NCBI GenBank assembly: GCA_030144725.1
Contig: JASKMD010000003.1
Location: forward strand, 19,379,674-19,443,673
Source: Haematococcus lacustris
Taxonomy: Eukaryota > Chlorophyta > Chlorophyceae > Chlamydomonadales > Haematococcaceae
Reading direction: 5' to 3'
Length of the DNA: 64,000 nucleotides
Below, piece after piece: positions 33,412 to 42,400 of the stretch. The first letter of the stretch is position 1. Every line of letters starts with the position of its first letter. The notes beneath the pieces were generated by a model. It was given only the letters and a program-made list of their open reading frames with translations. It made no database searches and had not been told where the DNA came from. The position numbers and the translations under genes were made by a program.

Positions 33412-36400
33412 TCAACTGGAGAGACTGCTGGCCATGTGTGCCTTGCAGAATGCCCAGCCAGCTGGTGTCAGCTCTGCACCCAGCCCCAGCACAGCCGCAG
33501 CCCCAGCCACACAGCCCATGCGTAAGCACTGTGGCGATGTCAGAGCATGGCCCTGGGTCAGCCCGTACAGCAGGCCGCTGGTGAAAGCATCTGCAGAACC
33601 AGCACACACTGATGTCAAGACATCCATGCAAGACATGCTATAGTGTTGACTTGTGGGTCCTGGCTGCCGGCAGCCGCAGCATGAGTGGCAGGTAGGGTGG
33701 CAACTTGGTCAGCGTCATCATCGGGCAGTTTTGCTAAACCCAAACCCGACCGACACTTCCCTTGCAAGTGTGGCAGAGGAGGGGCGATGCACAGCACGGC
33801 AGCTAGCACCATGTTGAGTCACGCTGCACAGATAACAGATGTGGCGGAGTGACACATTGGTATGAGCAGGTATGAGCTGGTAGTTGGTATGAGCCTAGTG
33901 GCGCAATGCCTCCGAAGAAGCGGAAGAGCACTGCCAAGCAAAAGCCACGCCCGACTAAAAGCCTGTGAAGACAAGGTCCTAAGGCCCTAAGCTACAGCTG
34001 GCTACGAGAGGGTGCTGGTCAGAGGGGCTGCAGCTGGGTGTTGCTGGTGGTGCAGCAGGAGTTTGAGGCTCACCTCCCGCGCCAGTGCTGTCGACCACGA
34101 CCACGCCCGCAATGGCAGGCTGGTGACACCACTCAAGTCTACTATAGTTTCCAAACTCTGGTCCTGAGTCTGGATACCGAACATGGCCCGCGCTTAGGAG
34201 GGGCAGCTGGGCAGAAGGGCCTGCATGGAGGCCGTCAGGCTTAGCATGCTGCGCTGTTGGCCTGCCCTCATCGACTGCCACAGCGCCAGCACTGCAGCGT
34301 GCCGTTGCTGCAAGGTGATCAACCTCGCAACCCTGTGGTGGTACCTGACCAACAGCCCTGCTGGGCACCTGGGTGCTGCCAGTGTCTGGCGCTGCACTGA
34401 CAGCCCCTGCTGCCAGGCAGCCCTGAGCACCCAGGGTCACCACCGCCCCTCCCTTGCAATGACGGGACAGGAAGTCCAAGGCAGCGCACTGGGCAGGCCA
34501 CCGGGTAGCCAGGTGAGCTGCAGTGCCCTCACCGGCGCTGCCGGGCCCCAGTGGTGTCTTGCTGAGGTTGGTGCCCGCTGAGGAGGGCTGCAGGATCGCT
34601 GCGTCTGCGCTGCTTAGCCGGCCCTGAGCCTGGTCAGGGGCGGAGGTCGCTTGCTCTGTGCTGGCAGTGTTCAGGCAGCTGGCAGGCAGCCCTGGGCTGA
34701 GGCAAGCTGCCACTGCTGCTGCCTCGTCCTGCGAGCAGCAACAGCAACGGCAAGAGCAGCAGTCTGTGCCAGCTTTGACCACAGTCGTCAGCACCGCCCA
34801 GGACATGTCTGTGAGCTGGTTAGCCCAGGGATGAGGCTGTGGGGCTGCAGGTGGCAGGGGCTGCCGCTGCAGTGCCCAGAGCAGCAGCAGCGCCCACCTC
34901 ATTGCACACACACACATCAACTGCGCCAGCGGCCAGCAAGGCCAGCAAGTCAGGCCAGAAAGTACGCACGACCTCAAATGACGCCAAGTCCAAGGCCACG
35001 CGCCTGTGTACACAGGCACACGCAAACACTTCCTGAGCACAACGAGGCGTGCCAGTTGTGTACCGCAGCAGCTGCCATATGTCGTGGGTGAATGCCATGT
35101 ATTGATGATGACGCTGGTGGTGCTGCTGCTGCTGATGGCAGTGCTGCTGCTGCTGCTGATGGTGACGATGGTGGTAACAATGGTGCTGTTGCTGCTGATG
35201 GTGCTGATGGTGATGATGGGGCTGATGATAGTTGTGCTGCTGGTGAGTCCCTGCACTAGCTACTACAGCTGGTGTCCTAGGCTGGCAGCCTGACCCCTGT
35301 CACCTGCCGCAGCGACGTGCCAAGTGCCCGCAGCGCTGCATGAGGCCTGGGCTGTAGGCCAGGTAGGCGGAGAGGAAGACCCAGGCTCCGCACACCACTC
35401 CACTGCTGGCAGCTCTAAAGGCCCTCTCCTCCACATCAGCAGCACGCAGCACGCCGCCCGGGTGCAGGAAGGTGCGCATGGTCCGCTGACCCTCAGCACA
35501 CAGCACCACACACTGGCCTGCAGGGAGCCAGGCCAGGGAGGGAGGGGCAGGGGAGGCTAAGGGAGGCAGGTCAACAGCAGGGTATATCCACATCACCAGC
35601 ACCACCAGCAGCAGCACCACCACCAGCACCACCAGCAGCAGCAGCACCAGCACCACCAGCAGCACCAGCACCAGAACCACCAGCAGCACATGTGTCGCTG
35701 CTGTAGGGCTCAGTGCCGTCTCGCACTTCCAAAGGGCACTTCCAAAGGGCACTTTTAAACGGGCCCTGGCCCTGGCCCTGGGGTTAGGTGCTGTTGAGGC
35801 GCACGTAGCAACAACATGTCATGCACAGAACCAAAACTTGGTCATCATGAGGACAGTGCCGTCAGCATGAGCGTAGCCATCGTGTCACCCCTAGCAAAGG
35901 CAGCTGCAGCCTGACGTCAAGAGCCTGGCTACCTGTGGGCCCTGGGTAGCGGTGGGTGTGCAGCGTGTCCACCCCAGCCTGCTGCAGGCGGTCCAGGAAG
36001 GCGCTGCCACAGGGGTCGCTGCCGCAGGAGGTGAGCAGCTGCACAGTCAGCCCCAGGCCGGCCAGGGTGCGTGCCACGTTGCTGGCCGACCCGCCGCTGA
36101 GGGTGAGCACCTCAGGCGGTAGCCGTGATTGCAGGGCCTGCGCTGCACGGCCAGGCCAGGCAAGCCTATTTCAGCCTGGAGCCAGCAGCGTGACCAGCCA
36201 GTGCGGGGCCTGATGTGGTGCCCGGTGGTGGCCCCATGTATTCTTTCACAACCCCTTTGCAGCCAGGCAGCCACCCATCCAGCAGCCTCAGAGCCTGGGC
36301 CCAGCACTCCCCCGCCAGCCAAGCGCAGCAAGCGCACCAAAGCTGAGCCGGCAGTTGAGTCCACCCAGCCCAACAAGGGCAGCCAACTTAGGGCACAGGC

Positions 36401-37370
36401 AAAGGCAAGGGCAAGGCTGCCAAAGCCAAGCCAGCACCACAGCCAGGCAGGTGGCTGGACAGGGACTGCAACGCAGCATTGCACATGCAGCGCATTGGGG
36501 AGAGCAGGTGGCGCCCACTGGAGCTGTGTTGGTGGCCAGAACAGGGGAAGATGCCAGCCAAGGGCAAGGAGTACCCAGGCCTGGACTACAAGCGGCTGTG
36601 AGACCGACAAGCCAAGGCCGAGCAGCAGCAGCAGCAGGCTGCTGAGGCTAAGTAGTGTGCCCCCTTTGAGCTGTCATCAGCTCACATCAGTGCATGCATG
36701 TCATGCCAACTCTAGGCTATAGCCCAGTCACAGGGGTCAGGCAATAGTGTAGGTGGCAGGCGGCCATGCCATGTGCATGGGAACATAACTATACACAGAC
36801 AAAGCACCACCCCTAGTGAGGGTCAAGGGGCTGCAGGAACGCCAGGGCGCAAGGTGGAGGGCACAAGGGGGAGGGCGGCAAAGGCTAGGATGCGGCTGGT
36901 GGTACAAGGTGGTGGTGGCTCCAAGGGGACTAGCTCCTATGACGGCCCTGGCAACAGGCGCACAGCTGCTTGCTGATAGCTAGACAGGGCCTAGCTTGGC
37001 GGGTATGCCATGCGCAGCGCTAGGGTCTTCCAGCTCGTCACGCTCTTCAAGATGCGGGCTGATGCAGCCAGGGGCGCGTACCTGGCCCCTATCACCTGCC
37101 CTGTAGCTGATATGATGGCCCGCCCTGTAGCTATGCAGCTGTGGGGAAGCTAAGAGTCGTGGTGGCACTGCAATGGCCGACGTGGCGGGTGCCTAAAGCG
37201 GATGTTGAGTGACAACAGTGATGCATGCCTACCTGTATGTCCTCAAGCGTTGCCCTCGCACTGCCCCCCACAGCCTCCTCTGGCCCTAGCAGAGCCTTGA
37301 GCTGGGCACGGCTGACTTGACACAGATAGTCCACTATGGCACATGGCGCCACGCACACCACTTGAGCCAT
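33412..37370 (-). CDS. pfkB-family carbohydrate/nucleoside kinase
   Basis: Six exons fit together in phase on the minus strand: 37370-37233, 36110-35933, 35517-35304, 35003-34898, 34728-34074 and 33590-33412, about 489 residues. The product should phosphorylate a sugar or related alcohol with ATP. N-terminal VVCVAPCAIVDYL and the di-glycine lid SGGSASNVARTLAG precede TGQCVVLCAEGQRTMRTF, then VALDLASFEVVR and NEDEAAAV, AVVTLGAQGC, and the catalytic DSTGAGDAFTSGLLYG. An intron splits GAG from the catalytic Asp and the frame restores exactly. Motifs resemble a plant and algal pfkB group of unsettled substrate. The 34.3-34.1 kb part of exon 5 is low in conservation and may hide another intron. 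Intron 1 contains Fanzor-like copy C. Confidence 0.88.
33906..33968 (+). other. Short ORF resembling a Fanzor-like first exon
   Basis: ATG at 33906 gives MPPKKRKSTAKQKPRPTKSL and a stop. The PKKRK cluster looks like a nuclear localisation signal and resembles the starts of copies D and E. It lies in an intron of the kinase on the opposite strand and is probably a relic, not a gene. Confidence 0.3.
35803..35850. repeat. 45-bp direct repeat (partner at 37412-37459)
   Basis: GTAGCAACAACATGTCATGC and ACTTGGTCATCA match 37412-37459 in the same orientation with a few differences. The pair brackets kinase exons 1-2 and copy C. Confidence 0.7.
36172..36830 (+). pseudogene. Fanzor-like copy C, in kinase intron 1
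   Basis: Plus strand, antisense to the kinase. It starts within the CAGCCTGGAGCCAGCAG segment (WSQQRDQPVRGLMWCP in protein) and so lacks all N-terminal and RuvC-I sequence. A 30-base replacement and frameshifts follow; the nucleotide sequence of the RD-x-NAAL segment is recognisable but out of frame. The tail lacks the hairpin seen in A and D but keeps the terminal CCCTAGTGAGGGTCAAGGGG, followed by CTGCAGG. I could not find a target duplication. Confidence 0.6.
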
Positions 37371-37590
37371 GCGCAAGGCACCCTCCTGCTCTTAGCGAGC
37401 TACGAACAGGTCGCGTAGCAACGGCATGTCATGCACAGAACCAGAACTTGGTCATCACATGGCACTGGCTGATCTAGCTCTGCGGGCCTGTGGCTGTTTC
37501 ATCAAATGTGATTTCACATGAGCGTGTATTTTTCACGGGAAACCCAAGTTGCTTGAAGAGGCCACCGCCCGTCGCACTGCGCAACGCGTG

Positions 37591-38415
37591 ATGGCTAAGA
37601 AGAAGCACAAGAAGGACCCGGGAAAGAAACAGAAAGGTGCGTGTCCCCAGCCGACTGTGAGATCCGTGAGTTACGCGCTGTGTGATAACCCGTCGCTCCT
37701 CTTGGTTCCATCGCAGCGTCTCGTTCCGCCCAAGGCAAGCGACGACAGGATGTTGCGTGCCTGCCGCAAGGTGGTGTGCAGACCCAGGGGCAAAGACCAA
37801 GATGGAGGCAGGGTGGTGCTTGTGGATGAGCACCGCACCAGCCGGGTCAGCTCAGCAGTGAATGGCAAGCAGCCCTGTGAGGTGGAGCTGAACACACTCA
37901 GTGCCACCAGGCCTGCAGGCTGGAGGCCCCCAGCAGGGCAGGTGGGACCCCGCCTGGTGCGCCCAGCCTGGAGCCAGGAGCGTGGACAGCCAGTGCGGGG
38001 CCTGATGTGGTGCCCTGTAGTGGCCCCCCGCAAGCCCCCACAGGCCCCACGCAGCAGCCAGGCAGCCACACAGCCAGCAGCCTCAGAGCCTGGGCCCAGC
38101 ACTCCCCTGCCAGCCAAGCGCAGCAAGCGCACCAAGGCTGAGCCGGCAGCTGAGCCCAACAAGGGCAAGGGCAAGGCTGCCAAAGCCAAGCCAGCACCGC
38201 AGCCAGGCAGGTGGCTGGACAGGGACTGCAACGCAGCATTGAACATGCAGCGCATTGGGGAGAGCAGGTGGCGCCCACTAGAGCTGTGCTTCTGGCCAGA
38301 GCAGGGAGCTCTGCCAGCCAAGGGCAAGGAATACCCTGGCCTGGGGTACAAGCGGCTGCGAGACAAGCCACCCAAGGCCCAGGAGCAGCAGGAGCAGCCT
38401 GCAGAGGCACCGTAG
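37591..38415 (+). CDS. Internally deleted Fanzor-like protein (274 residues)
   Basis: ATG at 37591 gives MAKKKHKKDPGKKQK, a strongly basic start that could direct nuclear entry. After about 40 residues of joining sequence it reads MLRACRKVVCRPRG, VVLVDEHRTSRVSSAVNGKQ, LVRPAWSQERGQPVRGLMW, a Pro/Lys-rich linker with KRSKRTKAEP, and RWLDRDCNAALNMQRIGESR, ending at TAG 38413-38415. The RuvC-I Asp and the FFGAAG segment are deleted, so nuclease activity is not expected. The DE-x-RTS and RD-x-NAA motifs and Lys-rich regions could still bind nucleic acid. The frame lacks the TAA and extra G of copies A and B, so it is the best reference for the C-terminal half in this window. Confidence 0.65.
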   Translation: MAKKKHKKDPGKKQKGACPQPTVRSVSYALCDNPSLLLVPSQRLVPPKASDDRMLRACRKVVCRPRGKDQDGGRVVLVDEHRTSRVSSAVNGKQPCEVELNTLSATRPAGWRPPAGQVGPRLVRPAWSQERGQPVRGLMWCPVVAPRKPPQAPRSSQAATQPAASEPGPSTPLPAKRSKRTKAEPAAEPNKGKGKAAKAKPAPQPGRWLDRDCNAALNMQRIGESRWRPLELCFWPEQGALPAKGKEYPGLGYKRLRDKPPKAQEQQEQPAEAP

Positions 38416-38573
38416 TGTGTGCCCCCCTTTGTTGAGCTGTCATCAGCTCACATTAGTGCATGTTTTGTCATGCCAACTCTACATCATAGCCCTCGGGTCA
38501 GGCAATATTGTAGGTGGTAGGCGGCTCATGTGCCATGTGCACTGGGTTTACTCCACACAGCCCATTAACACTG

Positions 38574-38647
38574 TTTGAGCCGGATCTAGTTAGTGGCTGC
38601 TAGTGGCTGCTAGTGGCACCTAGTAGGTACTTCTGATCCGGCTCAAA
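38574..38647 (+). ncRNA. Candidate structured 3' tail of Fanzor-like element (hairpin)
   Basis: TTTGAGCCGGATC (38574-38586) and GATCCGGCTCAAA (38635-38647) form a perfect 13-bp stem around a 48-base loop with three TAGTGGC-type repeats. A second small stem, CCCTagtgAGGG, lies at the terminus. In OMEGA systems the guide RNA scaffold lies at the 3' end of the element, so this is a candidate. Transcription is not shown. Confidence 0.4.
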
Positions 38648-38687
38648 TGGAGGCCCTAGTGAGGGACAAGGGGGCTGATCTAGCTCT

Positions 38688-39413
38688 TTCCCGCCTTTGG
38701 CATCCTCTGCCTAGCGCTGCCACTGCTTAAATTGATGGCCAGATGGCTTTTCGATAGACCACTCCCCCATGAGAACCATACTGTACCTTTTTGCATCTCT
38801 CGCATCTGAGTCAGCGCATTATTCTTGTACGACTAGGAGATGCGTTATCTGTGGTCCGAACTGTTTGAGAACTGTCTTAGGACGAAGCTATGTCCACATG
38901 AGCAGACAAGACCCAGGCGTTTCAGTGCCTCTCTTTGACCTCAGGGGTGGTCCTTTACCTTGATTGCCACGCTCCTGTGTAATCAGGAATGCTGCAACGG
39001 CTGCAGTCATCATTACATGCATCCATGGGTCCATGAGAGCGCAGGCACCCTCTGCACCTACATCAAGGATCGGGGGTGTAGCAAGCCTCGACGGTGCTTA
39101 CCACCGGGTCGGACACTGCAGACACGCCATCGGTCGCGGAATGCTCCGGTCACAGTGCGGCATGCACCGGTACATAGCACCATGCCGGACATGCCGAGGG
39201 TGCAAGGTTACAGTACGGAAACATCTTCATCATCGTGCTGCCATCTGGCGCCGTGCATGCAACATAAGCTTTCCAGGTTCTGCCAAGATGTGGCTAGGTC
39301 AGCATGAAGGGTTCACCAAAAGTGCTGCAGGGCACGCCCTGAACCTGCTGTGGATCAAGCTTGTATCATACCAGCACTGCGGATGCACCTAGCAGCATGC
39401 CCGGGTTGGATCC
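38688..39413. other. Spacer upstream of MSH5
   Basis: Mixed-composition sequence with short unrelated ORFs on the plus strand. It probably contains the MSH5 promoter and 5' UTR. No TATA box or other element is convincing. Confidence 0.4.
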
Positions 39414-42400
39414 ATGCGCGGGCTTGCAAGTCGTATGAACGCGCGAACAGCCTCGGCAACAGCTCGGAAACAGACATCTGCATCTACAGCTACCCAGTGC
39501 AAGACCCTAGATGCAGACTCTGCATCAGGAACGCCTCTAACCATGTCCAGCCTCGGGAGTGCAGCGGTGCGAACCCGTCGCCGAGGATCGGCGCATGGCG
39601 TTAGTGTACCTGCACACACGCAAGATGAAGAGCTGACAGAACAAGCGGAAGACGACGTTGACGACGAGCTCGGCGACACCGTGATGGTCGTGGCCTGTGC
39701 AGGGCCGCACCTGGGCGCAGCCATTCTTGACAGGCTCACTAACGAGGTGCGTGACGACGTCGGTAATAAAATTGCAAGAACCGTTCTCCCCTTGTCATTT
39801 CCGCCGAATTCAACCCTTCCGCCAAAAACAGCCGGTCTTCATTTGGCATACTATGATGGTAGCTGTGTACAGCACCAGACCAGCCCCTCACCCATTGGAA
39901 CTCGCAGGTGTCTGTTGTTCAAGGTCAAGATGATGGCAAGGGACCGCTGGCTTATCAGGTAGCTTCCCTGTTCCAGACCTATAACGGCGAGCTGGCGTTT
40001 CACCAGCTGCAGCATGATGTGTCTCCCACCTCTTAATCATGCATGCAGTTCTTGCAGCTGGTGAAGCTGCAGGCCCAGCCCTCTGTCATCTACGTCTCCT
40101 CCCAGGCAAGCCAGGAGCTAGTGCAGGCACTGAGACTGCCCACCAGTGGGGACGGTATCATGCCAGCTGGCGGACCGGGCAGCGCAGGTGCAGCGCATAG
40201 TCCAGGCAAAGCCTGCCCAAGCTCGTGCCCAGTGCGCATGGAGAGAGCGGCTGCCTTCCATTACGACAAGGTCTGCAACAGCTTGCTTGCACGTGCATAG
40301 CATGCGTAGGCCACGTGGACGAGGTGTTCACTGCCCACAGCCCGCCAGCACCGCATTTGGGCGTGCTGCCGCAGCTGACAGGCAAAGTATGCCCCTGTTG
40401 CCGCGTAGGCACTGAAGAGGCTGGAGATGTTGCGGGTGGCAGGCCAGCCTGAGTGTGCAATGCCCAGGGACCACATCGCCCTGCTTAACACACTCGTGGA
40501 TCTATCCCAGGAGCAGCAGGTGGGTCACGGCGCCCGAGGGGAGCCCCCATGGGCCCCTGGCACCGCAGGTGTGAAGCAGCACACCTGTAAGGCCAGACAA
40601 CCTTAGCCCTGTAATGCACAAGCTGTAAAAGCCAGCTGCAGCAAGTGTTCATGTACAATGTGCGATGTAACGATGATGACCAAAACAAATTGGTGACGAC
40701 AGTGACAGCCTATGCCCAGGACAACACGCTCTTGTAAGGTGTACACGCTCATGGAGTGTTGCGTTGAAGTTGCTGCTGCTGGATGCGGCTGGCATGCGCC
40801 AGGTGTCGGCACTGGGAGCGCTGCTGCTCATCATGCAAAAGGTACTGAGCCTGGTGGTGGTCTCAGATGGCACTGCACTGTAGAGGCAAGTGGATGGTGT
40901 CCAAGCAAGGTCATCAGCCACTGAAGCCCAACCACCTCTGGCTGAACACACAAAAAAACAAAACACCCAGAGGGGACACTCAACCACATGCATTGGATGG
41001 CAGTGGTTGTGGCAGCAGCATATGGTTCAGGGCAAGAAGGCACTTCAAAGATCAGAGCAGTGCAGCTGCCCCCTTTGACTTTGCATGTGTGCTGGCTCAG
41101 ATGGGTGTCATCCTTTGGCTACTGTCATGTGAGCATGTGCAATGTGCTTGTGCATGCAATGTGCACATGGTGTCACTGCCAGCCACTGCTAGCCAGCAGG
41201 CCAGCACGTTCCTGCACCTGCAGGAGCAGAGCCGCGCTCTGGACCAGCAAGACAGCAGCTTCAGCCCAGGCATCACGCTGCACAGCCTCACTGAGCTGCG
41301 CCTCTCAGGGTGAGAAAAGGCAAGCCGCCGCATGGGTTGCTGGGCCTGCTGCTGCTGCTGGGCAGATGCCAGGCCTTATCCTATCAAGCTGTATGCATGC
41401 TGGGCTGAGCGTCACCCTCACTATCACCTGCCGGTTGCCATCTGGCACTGTGGCAACACACACACACACACTAGAAACTGACGGATGAAGCTGCAGCCGT
41501 GGCATCCCTCCTGCGTATCTGTCCAGGGTCCCGGCTTCATGTCAGTGGGATGGCACCACCATCCTGCTAATGCCTGCACCCCACTCACGGAATCCCCTGG
41601 TGCTGCCCAGGTGCTTGGTGCTGGACCCCTGCACCCTGTCTGCTCTCCAGATCTTTCACAAGGAGCGCCACGCCAGCCAGATGGGCCTGGGGCAGCCTAA
41701 GGAGGGCTTCAGTCTCTTCACCCTGCTGCAACGCTGCGTCACTCAGATGGTGAGTGGGTGGCAGCCGTGTGGCTGAGGGTAAGTAGGCGCGGGAGGAGGG
41801 TTGTGATGGCGGTGGTGATGTCATCTTTCTTGCGTGTCAACGTGGCTGAAGTCCTTGCCTAGGTTCTGTGACTCAATGTGTGATGTGATGTGATGAATAG
41901 GCTGGTGAGCACACCTCAGGTCCAGCAGTGACACCAAGACATTGCTGACAGGTACGGGTGCTGGCGGCATTAGAGCAGTGTAGTCAGCCACATTGACATC
42001 GGATGAACACTATCATTTGGAAGCTATCATTCGGAAGCTATCATATCGTCCTACTATGGTCCCATGTACAACAGCACACCCCAAGGGTCAAAGCCAGCCC
42101 GGCTTCACAGCTTTCTTGGCTGGCTGGAATACCTGCCCACCTAGCTGCGAGGCGTTGATACTACCACCGTCCCATGCGCTGTGTGCACATAAGGCCATAT
42201 CCTGCCCTGCTCCTTCTGACACTCCACTTTTCACCAAATTGCAAGTATGCTCTTGCTGATGATGATCATGATGACTGGCGTGACCTGGGGCGGGGGGCAC
42301 GGTGTGCATTGTGGCTGCCAGGGGCGTCGGCTGCTGCGCACCTGGTTCCTGCGCCCCGTGGTGAACCTGGACGTCATCACAGACCGCCAGGACGCGGTGG

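Larger units (their letters stand above)
37482..38672 (+). mobile_element. Fanzor-like copy D, 1.2-kb internally deleted element with 15-bp direct repeats
   Basis: GGCTGATCTAGCTCT is present at 37467-37481 and 38673-38687, precisely bracketing the element. It has a 5' leader, an uninterrupted ORF, and the standard 3' tail. It retains the family's first exon and C-terminal half but lacks the middle, so it looks like a non-autonomous deletion derivative. It sits about 0.1 kb upstream of the pfkB kinase start and could affect that promoter. Confidence 0.75.

Noticed and set aside
37637..37716. An intron in copy D between the basic start and the body
   Set aside because: GT and AG sites exist, but splicing there shifts the frame while the unspliced sequence is open throughout. 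I annotate one continuous frame.
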